From contig NZ_AUTC01000135.1 of assembly GCF_001461695.1 (NCBI RefSeq), positions 34,837 through 98,836 of the forward strand: a stretch of DNA of 64,000 bases. The letters run 5' to 3'. Source of the stretch: Sinorhizobium fredii USDA 205. GTDB lineage: Bacteria > Pseudomonadota > Alphaproteobacteria > Rhizobiales > Rhizobiaceae. The notes beneath the pieces were generated by a model. That model saw nothing but the letters and a program-made list of their open reading frames with translations, was not told where the DNA came from and ran no database searches. The translations under genes were made by a program, and so were the position numbers. Of the stretch, positions 37,018 to 45,143 are shown piece after piece; position 1 is the first letter of the stretch; each line of letters starts with the position of its first letter.

Positions 37018-40000
37018 TGTATGTTCCTCAACGCATGTAGCGTATTCACCAGCCGCATCTGCTCAACCGTGTCGCATTTCGCCTCGCGCAACCGCGGGGC
37101 GCCGAAGACTAGCGCCAGTCCCTTGGCGCGCGAGACCGCCACGTTGATGCGGTTCAGCGAGAACAGAAATTCCATCCCGCGCGATGTTTCCTCGATCGAA
37201 GACGCGGTCATCGACACGAGACAGACCGGCGCTTCTTGTCCCTGGAACTTGTCCACTGTGCCGACCCGAATGCCATCGCGCAGCGCATCGCGCAGGGCGT
37301 TCACTTGCGCGTTGTAGGGCGCAACGACGACAATGTCGGATTGGCGCATCGGGCGGCAGGTGCCGTCCTTGTCCGTCCAAGAACCCTTGAGCAGATCGTC
37401 GGTTGCAGTCTGGATGGCGGCGACCTCTTCGGGAGAGATTTGCACATTACCCTCATGCGGCACGGGCACCCAGAACGCCCCCGCCTCCGGGAACGACGTC
37501 TCGGTCAAGGCTTGCCGTGCAGTGTCGGCATGGTTGGTCAGCCGCCCTTCATATACCTGATCCGAGATGAAGCGGCACACATCCGGGTGCATCCGGCGCG
37601 ATACGGGAAGAAAGATGCCCCGGTCGGGTGGCACGGTTGCGTGGTCGCCCAGCATCCACTCGAGGCAGGACAGGTCAGCGGGCTCGGGATGTGCGCCCTG
37701 AATGACCTGCGGCAACTGGCGGGGATCGCCCACCAGCACGATGTTGCGCGCGGCCCGTCCCATAGCGGCCATGTTGGCAAGGCCGACCTGTCCGGCCTCA
37801 TCCAGGAAGAGCCAGTCGAAGGCCTGCACATTCTCGTCCCGGGCGAAAAAGAAAGCGGTGCCGCCCACCACGTGTCCGCCACCTGCCGCCTCGCCGTTGT
37901 CGGTGGTGCGGCGGATGGGGCAATCGTCTTGGTAGCCGTCATCGCTGCCCGAGACTTTGTGGACCAGATCAAGAATGACCGGGAGATCCTCGTCTTCGAG
38001 CGCGCTCAGGCAGCCCATCAACACATTGCGGATGGCCTCGTGACTGTTAGAAGCCACCCCGACCCGCGCGCCGCGCCGTACCAGCGACAGGATTGCTCGC
38101 GCGGTTACATAGGTCTTACCGGTTCCGGGTGGCCCCTGGATCGGCAGCACGGTTCCGTCCATCGCACCCACGGCCGCCACCGTGCCGACGACCGGATCGG
38201 CGCCACCGAGCAAGTCAGCGCTGGGGCCGGTGGTTAGTCGCGGGGCCGCGCGTGATAGGAGGTCGCCGACAGCCCGGTAGACGCGCGGGCCGCACTGGTC
38301 GGCGATGACGTCGCGCAAGGCGCTCGCTATCACGGCGGTATCCAGCGGCCAATCCGGGTGCAACGTCAGCCGGTCGGTCAGCAGATGATCCTTGCCCGGC
38401 CCGGCCTTCACCGTGATCTCCCGCGCCTTCCGGTCTAGCACCTCGATACTGACGCTCGCGGGCGGTCCGTCGAATACCGGCACGGTCGCCTTCTTGCCAA
38501 GCCGCAGCTTGGTTTCCTGTGGCGGAAAACGGTAGCTGCGCGCGAAAGATCGCTTGACAGGTTTCGCGGGGCCAATGGCCTCGAGTCCGGCCAGCGCGTC
38601 CAGGTCGTCGATCAGGTCCTCCTCATCCTTGCCGACGCTGTCGAACACTGCCCATTGCGCGGGCTTAACCTCACGCCTGTGGAAAAGACCGAGGTTGAAC
38701 AGCATCTCCTGCCGATCCATGGCCAGTCCGGAGGTGGTAAGGGTCGCGCGCAGGGCCTGCGTTTCCGCATCTTCCTCGGCCTCCTTGAAGCCTGCATCCT
38801 GGCCCAGCACGGGCCACGGTCCTACCGGCCGGATGCCAACGAGCCAGTCCCGCAGTTCCTCTGTCGAGATGCAATCAATGCGGTTGTAATCTTCGATCTC
38901 ATCGAGGATGTGCTGGTCGCCCGTCTCACGCCAGCGTTCATAGGCCACGACCGAACCGCCCGCGGTCTTGACCTCACCCTCGCGCTTGCGGCCGTAGAAG
39001 GCCTCCATCGACTTGATCGAATAGTTGGCCTCGGATCCGATCAGCCCGCCGCGCACGACGGCGAAGAGGTCGACGAAGCGCCGCTCGCGCAGCAAGCGGT
39101 CGAGGAAAGCCTCACCGATCCCGTATTTCGTGGTTAGCCGCCGAAGCGCGGTGATCTCGTAGGCGGCATAATGATAGATCCGCGCGTCGGGATAAGTCTC
39201 GAGCCGCGCCCGGAAGAAGGCGAGGAGATCGGACAGCGCTCGCGCCTCGGCGTTGTGATCATGGGCCCAAAACGCACGGAATTCTCCGTCGCACCAGACA
39301 CCGTGGAGGTATTCGAGGCCGCCCTCGTAGTGTGGGTCGCCCTCGATGTCATAGAAGATATCGCCGGGGCGCGGCTCGGGTAGCAGGCCGAAGCCCTTGC
39401 CGGGCTCGGGCGCGCGCAGCTCAAAGGCAGGCTCCCCCGTCTTGCGGGCGTGTTGCAGTCGCGCTTGGGTGACGAGGCGCAGGCGGGTGTTTTCCGCCAT
39501 GCCGCGGACAGGGCGGTTGAGGTCGGCCAGCACCGCCATCGTGCTGATCCCGGCCGCCTCGAGCTTCTTCACCTGACCGCGGCTGATGTTGGCGACGTTA
39601 AACAGGCTGTCCTCGGCCTGCCAGACGCTTTCGCAATGCGATGCCCAGCGGCACAGGCCACAATCGGCGCGAGGGATGGGGCGCGTTGGAGGCGGCTCGG
39701 CCACGAAGGCCTCGAGCCGGACCCGCGCCGCCCGCGCGTAGTGAGCGTAGTCAGTGAGCCTCAGTGTCGCGCGCTCGCCTGTGCCGAGTTCGACATGTGC
39801 GAATTCGGGCGCCACGCCCTGAATTTCGGTCAGTAGGTCGGAGTAAAGAACCAGTTGCAGAACGTGCTTGGGATGCGGGCGGCGCTTCAGCTTGGTGTCG
39901 ACCACCTCGTAACTGAAAGGGCCAATGGCTGACGGACGCTCGACCCGCTCCAGGAAATCCGACCAGCCGCCCCAGTTGCCCGAAAGGAACGCCCCCTGGA

Positions 40001-40292
40001 ACACCACGTCGACCCCGTCGGCGAGGGCTTTGTGGGTCAGTGTGGCGTCGCGGGCCAGATCACTGCGTGAGATCTCGACGACGCCCTTGCCGCTCGCCTT
40101 CAGCCGCTGAAGATGCGCCGCTTCATGAGCATCGCCCTGCTTCTGCAAGAGAACAGTATCCTCGCTGTCCTCGCCCGGCTCGGGGCCTTCGCCCCTCAGC
40201 CGCATCAGTTCCAGCGTTGTCGCATGGTCACATCCCATGAAACGCATCAGGTCGGTCGCCGAAAAGAGGATTTTGTCCCGAAACTTCCGCAT
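37014..40292 (-). CDS. RecB-like nuclease fused to SF1 DNA2/NAM7-type helicase
   Basis: A 1092-residue protein; the ATG at 40292 follows AGGAG by four bases. The N-terminal 470 residues match the TM0106-type RecB-family nuclease, with PFSYEVVDTKLKRRPHPKH and a cysteine cluster DCGLCRWASHC, followed by an RNase H-like segment DIFYDIEGDPHYEGG. The C-terminal helicase has Walker A (QGPPGTGKT, about residue 720), motif II WLFLDEAGQVGL and motif VI NRINVAVSRAKG. It is the first gene of the mcrBC operon and overlaps mcrB by ATGA. A joint role in restriction of foreign DNA is inferred. Confidence 0.85.
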   Translation of the reverse strand: MRKFRDKILFSATDLMRFMGCDHATTLELMRLRGEGPEPGEDSEDTVLLQKQGDAHEAAHLQRLKASGKGVVEISRSDLARDATLTHKALADGVDVVFQGAFLSGNWGGWSDFLERVERPSAIGPFSYEVVDTKLKRRPHPKHVLQLVLYSDLLTEIQGVAPEFAHVELGTGERATLRLTDYAHYARAARVRLEAFVAEPPPTRPIPRADCGLCRWASHCESVWQAEDSLFNVANISRGQVKKLEAAGISTMAVLADLNRPVRGMAENTRLRLVTQARLQHARKTGEPAFELRAPEPGKGFGLLPEPRPGDIFYDIEGDPHYEGGLEYLHGVWCDGEFRAFWAHDHNAEARALSDLLAFFRARLETYPDARIYHYAAYEITALRRLTTKYGIGEAFLDRLLRERRFVDLFAVVRGGLIGSEANYSIKSMEAFYGRKREGEVKTAGGSVVAYERWRETGDQHILDEIEDYNRIDCISTEELRDWLVGIRPVGPWPVLGQDAGFKEAEEDAETQALRATLTTSGLAMDRQEMLFNLGLFHRREVKPAQWAVFDSVGKDEEDLIDDLDALAGLEAIGPAKPVKRSFARSYRFPPQETKLRLGKKATVPVFDGPPASVSIEVLDRKAREITVKAGPGKDHLLTDRLTLHPDWPLDTAVIASALRDVIADQCGPRVYRAVGDLLSRAAPRLTTGPSADLLGGADPVVGTVAAVGAMDGTVLPIQGPPGTGKTYVTARAILSLVRRGARVGVASNSHEAIRNVLMGCLSALEDEDLPVILDLVHKVSGSDDGYQDDCPIRRTTDNGEAAGGGHVVGGTAFFFARDENVQAFDWLFLDEAGQVGLANMAAMGRAARNIVLVGDPRQLPQVIQGAHPEPADLSCLEWMLGDHATVPPDRGIFLPVSRRMHPDVCRFISDQVYEGRLTNHADTARQALTETSFPEAGAFWVPVPHEGNVQISPEEVAAIQTATDDLLKGSWTDKDGTCRPMRQSDIVVVAPYNAQVNALRDALRDGIRVGTVDKFQGQEAPVCLVSMTASSIEETSRGMEFLFSLNRINVAVSRAKGLALVFGAPRLREAKCDTVEQMRLVNTLHALRNIQ

Positions 40293-40450
40293 GGGCTCCT
40301 GCAATCCCAGATGAGCGCAACCCAAGGCAGAATCGTCTCATTGGGTCGCAGCTTCTTCAATAATCCGCGTGGGTGTCAATATCTGTCGGATACGGCATTG
40401 CGCCGGATGGTTGGCGGTATCGCTCAGTCCGAAAGATCACGGGAAACCAT

Positions 40451-40729
40451 TCAGTGAGCCTCGCTCTTGTCGCTCCGTACGATTCGCAGGCTCGACGGCG
40501 CAATCAGCGATGCGCGCTTGCCCTCCGCTACCATCCACAGCGAAAAGCCCTTGCCGATCAGCACAGCAGCATCGTCCAGCGACTTGACATAGACTGCGTG
40601 CTCGGCGTGATGCTTCCGTCTGCCATGCGCAGGATCGCCCAGCCTGTATCCCCTCGTGGTGAGTTCTGGTTCCTCCACCGCGCCTTTGCGCGGGGAAACC
40701 CGTTCGATCCTGATCACATGTCCGTTCAT
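40451..40729 (-). CDS. Hypothetical protein (92 aa) preceding the helicase-McrBC operon
   Basis: Begins MNGHVIRIERVSPRKG after AGAGGAAATCT. It is basic in the middle (RRKHHAEHAVYVKS) and ends in a hydrophilic tail. It lies 158 bp upstream of the helicase gene on the same strand and shares the divergent promoter with the WYL regulator. No domain is recognised; it may be a small accessory or regulatory subunit. Confidence 0.6.
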   Translation of the reverse strand: MNGHVIRIERVSPRKGAVEEPELTTRGYRLGDPAHGRRKHHAEHAVYVKSLDDAAVLIGKGFSLWMVAEGKRASLIAPSSLRIVRSDKSEAH

Positions 40730-40871
40730 AGATTTCCTCTCATTGTTCGGGTGTGCCTATCAGTACTTTCAACGCGTCATTCAGCTAATAACGACACAAG
40801 GAATCGGCTCGACAGCACACAATGGTGGTGTAGCTTCCGTGGGTGACAAACTCTGACAGGTTGCGAGGCAT

Positions 40872-41846
40872 ATGTCCTTTTCCAAGGCACAGGATCTGAT
40901 CCGCCTTGCCCAACTGGCGGCGGCACGACGCGGCGGGATCAGCCTGGAAGAGATCTGCGCCGAATTCGGTGTGTCCCATCGGACGGCACAGCGCATGACC
41001 GATGCGCTACAGGAGACCTTCGGCAATGTTTCGGCCAACGACGACGAGGACCGCAAGCGCCGCTGGCGTCTGGTCGATCCGGGACTTGACAGACTGCAAC
41101 TGAGGCATGAGACAGGGGTAGAAGCACTGGAAATCGCCGTGCGTGGAGCCGAAGCCGAAGGAAGGTTGCGCCACGCCCGTGCGTTGGCCGATCTGCGTGA
41201 TGGGCTGCTTGCGCGAGTGCCCACACGGGCACGGGTCGAAGCGGACGCCGAAGCTGTCCTGACCGCCATGGGGCAGGTCACCCGCCCGGGACCCCGGGTT
41301 AGTCTGGTTCCAATGGTCCTCGATGCGATCATCGAGGCGCTCCGCGGGCCATTCCGCCTGCGCGTGCGCTACAACAGGGACCAGGCACTACGCATTCTTG
41401 AGCCGCATGGCGTACTGCTGGGCCATCGAACCTACCTCGCCGCCCGTGACGCCGCCAAGGCCGATGAAGTGCGCAACTTCCGCATCGACTTGATCCACGA
41501 GGCAGAGACTCTCAACGAGAGCTTCGCGCTGCAAGATGGGTTTACGATCGCGGATTATGCTGCCCAATCCTTTGGCGTCTGGCAGGACCCCGCGCAGTAT
41601 GGTGAGGTGATCTGGCGTTTTGTCCCCGAGGCAGCAGAACGGGCGGCGGGGTTCCGGTTCCACCCCCACCAGACACTTGAGCTGCAAGACGACGGCAGTT
41701 TGATTGTACGCTTTCACGCGGCAGGCTGGGTGGAAATGACCTGGCACCTCTACCAATGGGGCGACAAGGTCGAGATACTCGCACCCGAGGCCCTCCGGAA
41801 AATGGTTGAAGGCCACCGCCGCTCCGATTTCGCTGCGATGCCGTGA
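40872..41846 (+). CDS. WYL-domain transcriptional regulator
   Basis: A 324-residue protein. The N-terminal winged helix reads GISLEEICAEFGVSHRTAQR. The C-terminal WYL-type domain includes RLRVRYNRDQALRILEPHGV and RTYLAARDAAKADEVRNFRI, followed by a WCX segment with GFRFHPHQTLELQ. WYL regulators often control defence operons and respond to nucleic acid ligands. It is divergent from the helicase-mcrBC genes with a 142-bp gap after the small gene, so it probably represses them. Confidence 0.88.
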   Translation: MSFSKAQDLIRLAQLAAARRGGISLEEICAEFGVSHRTAQRMTDALQETFGNVSANDDEDRKRRWRLVDPGLDRLQLRHETGVEALEIAVRGAEAEGRLRHARALADLRDGLLARVPTRARVEADAEAVLTAMGQVTRPGPRVSLVPMVLDAIIEALRGPFRLRVRYNRDQALRILEPHGVLLGHRTYLAARDAAKADEVRNFRIDLIHEAETLNESFALQDGFTIADYAAQSFGVWQDPAQYGEVIWRFVPEAAERAAGFRFHPHQTLELQDDGSLIVRFHAAGWVEMTWHLYQWGDKVEILAPEALRKMVEGHRRSDFAAMP

Positions 41847-42166
41847 GCAGTTTTGGATGCGGGCTAGCCGATTCGCTGCCGGGGCTGCGAGCAAAAACCG
41901 TGGCGAGGCTCCATCGACGCAGCAGGGAGCATCTCCCGGCGCCTGGAAAACACACGCACAGCGCGGTTTCTTCCGCCGCCTTCCGTATTGCGTATTGATG
42001 ACCCGGCGACTTGGCTGGGTTAGCGGTGCCTCCCAGTTGGATTGCCGAGGAGTTCCGCATGTGTGGAGACCCTAGCATCGCTTAAGCACGCTTGACAGTT
42101 CCTTGGTGACCGCTTATCCAGTAAGCAACACACGAGCACGCGTCTGCATCGCTAAGGAGATGGCAA
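41847..42166. other. Intergenic region, nothing recognised
   Basis: 320 bp between the WYL gene and the next plus-strand gene. Short frames on both strands lack ribosome sites and protein-like content. No repeat or terminator is obvious. Confidence 0.4.
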
Positions 42167-42652
42167 ATGAACATTCCTGTTGCGGTGTTCCTCAACAGTA
42201 TCGATGAAGCCGACGTCGCGCGGAAGGCAGTCGAAGCGTATAGAGCAGGCCTGCCCTTTTCGCTGAACGGCGATATTCAGGGGCAGAGTGTCGCAACCGG
42301 GCTGGTGAAGAGACTGGTGGAGGCGCTGTCCTATCCCGATAATGATGGAGTCAAGACGGCGGTCCTCAAGGTATTGTTCGAAGCGCCCGAACAAGAGTGG
42401 GTTGCTTATCCCGCCATGGTCGAAGGGGTCGCGCAAAGAGTGAAGATCAGCCAGGAAGAGGCAGCCCGAAGAACTCCCGCGGCGATCCGCGACCTGTCGT
42501 GGCAGGTCAAGCAGAAGGTTGACCTCTCGGACTTGTCAGGAAAGCAAAAGGCGATCGAGGTTCTGGCAGAAAGGATTCGCTCCGGCGGAAGTTTCAGTTA
42601 TCGCTTGACCCACGCCGGACAAAGCGCTGTTGAGATATGGTTGCTCGCCTAA
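42167..42652 (+). CDS. Hypothetical protein (161 aa)
   Basis: Begins MNIPVAVFLNSIDEADVARK with an AAGGAGATGGCAA ribosome site. It is helical and soluble; the middle VEALSYPDNDGVKTAVLKVL and the end FSYRLTHAGQSAVEIWLLA are the most distinctive parts. No domain is recognised. It appears monocistronic and is followed by a terminator. Confidence 0.65.
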   Translation: MNIPVAVFLNSIDEADVARKAVEAYRAGLPFSLNGDIQGQSVATGLVKRLVEALSYPDNDGVKTAVLKVLFEAPEQEWVAYPAMVEGVAQRVKISQEEAARRTPAAIRDLSWQVKQKVDLSDLSGKQKAIEVLAERIRSGGSFSYRLTHAGQSAVEIWLLA

Positions 42653-42762
42653 CTTCAGTCGCCACATAATCCCGGCAACGCCTCGTTCGGATATGCCCCA
42701 GTTCTTTACCTCCGCGCTGCCTGTTCGCTGCGAAGCGCTGCGGGGGCTTATTGGGCACCAAA

Positions 42763-42785
42763 AAGGCCGGGGCAAACCCGGCCTT
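42763..42785 (+). terminator. Hairpin terminator
   Basis: Nine-base perfect stem aaggccggg / cccggcctt with a gcaaa loop, 110 bp after the 161-residue gene. The arms supply an A-rich left flank and a TT right flank, so it can act in either direction. Confidence 0.6.
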
Positions 42786-43125
42786 CCTGCAGCCATTGCC
42801 ACTACATCCATTGCCAACGGCGATAGGACCATGTCTTAACCGTCGATCCGTGTCGATTGCATCACGCGGCGTCGGTTGCGCGTAGTTCAAGCCCTCCGGA
42901 ATCCAAGCCCCCGAATCATCTCTTCGCGCGTCATCTCCAATTCTTCGCAGGCTACAGCGAGAGCCGCTTCAATGTCGTCATCGAGGGTCATCGCCATGCC
43001 GTCCCCTACGCGCGGGGGATTAATCGTCTCACAGCAAACGGTCAAGGATTAGGGACGCCACCCCAACGGGGTATTTGCTTTATTTGCGTTCTCGGACATT
43101 CTGAGAACAAACCACGGAGGGACAG
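42786..43125. other. Intergenic region, nothing recognised
   Basis: About 340 bp with no supported gene. A GGAGGGAC ribosome site at the right end belongs to the next gene, and the 60 bp before it (tatttgctttatttgcg) are AT-rich and promoter-like. Confidence 0.35.
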
Positions 43126-43371
43126 ATGTCGAAATATGAGGGGCTCACTTACCGGCTGGCTAAATCGGGTCTCTCCATGATCGCCTTGACGTTCAAGGAG
43201 GCCGAAGTTCTCATCGGCGCTGCGTTGCCGAAGAGTGACAGGCGCCCGCCGTTCTGGGCGAATTCCAACAAACCTGAACATTCCCGGCACGGGAATAAGG
43301 CTGCGCACAAGGCGGGCTATCGAAGCGTCCTCTTGGCTGGCCAAGACAAAGTGCGCTTTGTTCGCGATTGA
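43126..43371 (+). CDS. Small conserved protein, DUF7662-like (81 aa)
   Basis: Begins MSKYEGLTYRLAKSGLSMIA behind GGAGGGACAG. The pattern LTFKEAEVLIGAALPKSDRR, PFWANSN, then HKAGYRSVLLAGQDKVRFVR is the layout of a small widespread family (DUF7662): a tryptophan-asparagine centre and a C-terminal beta strand. Function is unknown. It is frequent in accessory regions. Confidence 0.65.
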   Translation: MSKYEGLTYRLAKSGLSMIALTFKEAEVLIGAALPKSDRRPPFWANSNKPEHSRHGNKAAHKAGYRSVLLAGQDKVRFVRD

Positions 43372-43446
43372 GGTAGTCCATGGCTTTGCTGAGTGACGTC
43401 CCCGACCCGGGAACGGTTTTAGCCTCCTTGTTGGATCCTCGTTGGA

Positions 43447-43665
43447 TTGCTGGTGTATCTAGTCGAATCGAGGCTCAGTGGCCGCAGCGGACCGTCGACA
43501 GGCAAATCAGCCGTCGAGCGGCAATTCAGAAACATTTTCGCTGTCATGGACGAAGGTCGCCGACAACCTCTGATCCGCTTCTACATGGAGAAGTACGAAC
43601 GTGGTCGCGAGGACGCCGTGCGCCGAGCGGTCGAGGATCGCCAATGCGACACTAACAGGTGGTAG
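43447..43665 (+). CDS. Possible small protein (72 aa), low support
   Basis: Frame MLVYLVESRLSGRSGPSTGK followed by RQFRNIFAVMDEGRRQPLIR. The second half is protein-like, but the start has no ribosome site. A second frame from 43380 (MALLSDVPDPGTVLASLLDP) overlaps it, so the true gene may span both with a frameshift. Confidence 0.3.
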   Translation: MLVYLVESRLSGRSGPSTGKSAVERQFRNIFAVMDEGRRQPLIRFYMEKYERGREDAVRRAVEDRQCDTNRW

Positions 43666-43696
43666 CGGTAACGCCAACAATTGGAGTTTGAGTGCC

Positions 43697-44056
43697 ATGG
43701 GACTAATAGAAGACCACATAGCCTATGCCGAACCCCATATTCGCCCCGTATTGTTAAGCATCAGGGGGCGAATACTGAACCTAGATAGAAGAGTGAAGGA
43801 ACGTGCTACACCCGCGCAACGCATCGGCTATCATTACGGCCGGATCTTCGCAGAGGTGAAAGTCCAGAAAAAATGTGTGCTCGTTCGAGTGTTTGATTGC
43901 GGGATTCCTGACCCGTTCCATATGCTTAGGCACATTGAGTATGCCAAGACGAATGGCTGGCAGCATGATAAGGAAATACGGCTGCACGATGTGGAGGAAA
44001 TCGAACCCGCGATGCGTTTCGTGGCAGCTTCGTTGAGGAGAGCGAGGCGGTTATAA
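43697..44056 (+). CDS. Hypothetical protein, DUF5655-like (119 aa)
   Basis: Start at 43697 (MGLIEDHIAYAEPHIRPVLL). The region GYHYGRIFAEVKVQKKCVLVRVFDCG resembles the beta-hairpin of DUF5655 proteins, and the end WQHDKEIRLHDVEEIEPAMR fits its last helix. Function is unknown. It has no obvious operon partner. Confidence 0.5.
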   Translation: MGLIEDHIAYAEPHIRPVLLSIRGRILNLDRRVKERATPAQRIGYHYGRIFAEVKVQKKCVLVRVFDCGIPDPFHMLRHIEYAKTNGWQHDKEIRLHDVEEIEPAMRFVAASLRRARRL

Positions 44057-44097
44057 CGAAAAAGGGCTGGCAAACCCGACCTTTCGCGCCACCTCAT

Positions 44098-44127
44098 GCC
44101 GCTGATTGCCGCTGATTGCCGCTGATA
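44098..44127 (+). repeat. Three tandem copies of a 10-bp unit
   Basis: gccgctgatt occurs at 44098 and 44108 and again with one change at 44118. It lies 40 bp after the DUF5655-like gene. No function is evident. Confidence 0.8.
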
Positions 44128-44328
44128 AAGGGCGAAAGGCTCATCGGGCAGCCTACTGTTTGATCTCAGATCTTCTCGCAAGCTTGGAGAGATCCGCTAG
44201 GGGGACAAATTCTGCTTGGCAGCGCCACGGTGACAGCGGCGATCCGTCGAGCGATACAGCATGTCAATAGAGCCGGAGAGCGCCGCTGGCGAAGCGTTAT
44301 GGGGGATCAATCAAAAGACGTGGCGAAG

Positions 44329-44427
44329 CGCACTTGCTTGTTTACCATTATGTTAAATTTTAGTTAACGGGTCATTGTTCTCTAATTTAAGTTGCATTAA
44401 TTTAACCCTGAATTCGGGGGCCTATTT
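44329..44427 (+). promoter_or_regulatory. AT-rich promoter region of the five-gene membrane operon
   Basis: Roughly 100 bp much richer in A+T than the surroundings, with gttaaattttagttaac as an imperfect inverted repeat and ttaatttaa nearer the start codon. It follows 200 bp without genes and precedes a five-gene operon, so it is the likely promoter. An H-NS-like or MucR/Ros-type repressor would be attracted by such DNA; that is inference. Confidence 0.4.
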
Positions 44428-45093
44428 TTGAAGCTAGTTATTGCGTTTCTGGCGATCGTGCTCGTTCTTTCTTCTGCCAGTTCCCGGGCAGGTTTCGCGG
44501 TTCACGTCATCGACGGGGATACGCTCGACGTCGACGGATTCCGCCACCGTCTCCACGGCATCGATGCGCCGGAAGCCGGGCAAGCCTGCAGCGGCAGCGA
44601 TGGGCTGGATTGGTCATGTGGCCGGGCAGCCATCGAAAAGATCGAAGAGCTAGTCTCAGGCAAGCACGTCACGTGCGACTCGCGCGGCAGCGATGGCTAT
44701 GGCCGCCTGATCTCCGTCTGCGTGGCTGACGGCCGTGAGATCAACGCTACTATGGTTGAGGTCGGACTGGCGTGGGCATTCCGGAAGTATACGGCCGACT
44801 ACGTGCCGTTGGAGGATGCCGCACGTTCGCGAGGGATCGGCATCTGGCAGGCCCCGACCCAGACGGCATGGGACTACCGCGAGGCCCACTGGCAGGCAGC
44901 AGTCCAGAGCGTTCCGGACGGAAGCTGTCCCATCAAGGGAAACATCAGCCGTAAGAACGTCAAGATCTATCACGTTCCTTGGTCGAAGGACTATCCGAAG
45001 ACCAGGATCGACCCCAGCCGGGGCGAGAGATGGTTCTGTTCCGAGGCGGATGCGGTAGCCGCGGGCTGGCGCGCCCCCGCATGGGGCAGGTGA
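44428..45093 (+). CDS. Exported SNase-fold nuclease with C-terminal sunset domain
   Basis: Starts at TTG behind CGGGGG. Residues 1-21 form a signal peptide ([20 protein letters not shown]). The staphylococcal nuclease core keeps [22 protein letters not shown] and YGRLISVC, which supply the calcium-binding aspartates, the glutamate and both catalytic arginines. The last 50 residues ([19 protein letters not shown], then [16 protein letters not shown]) are a sunset domain. The protein of 221 residues should act in the periplasm. It is 50 bp upstream of four tightly coupled membrane-protein genes, so it may be their effector or an independent nutrient nuclease. Confidence 0.85.
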   Translation: MKLVIAFLAIVLVLSSASSRAGFAVHVIDGDTLDVDGFRHRLHGIDAPEAGQACSGSDGLDWSCGRAAIEKIEELVSGKHVTCDSRGSDGYGRLISVCVADGREINATMVEVGLAWAFRKYTADYVPLEDAARSRGIGIWQAPTQTAWDYREAHWQAAVQSVPDGSCPIKGNISRKNVKIYHVPWSKDYPKTRIDPSRGERWFCSEADAVAAGWRAPAWGR

Positions 45094-45143
45094 CCCGAAT
45101 GCAATCCAGGTTTGGAAACCCCACATGAACGGCACCGGACCAC

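Noticed and set aside
42763..42785. Hairpin considered as an attachment site
   Set aside because: GC-rich stem with A/T flanks and position after a gene fit a terminator better.
44098..44127. Tandem 10-bp units considered as CRISPR or iteron array
   Set aside because: Only three copies with no spacers and no rep or cas genes near by.
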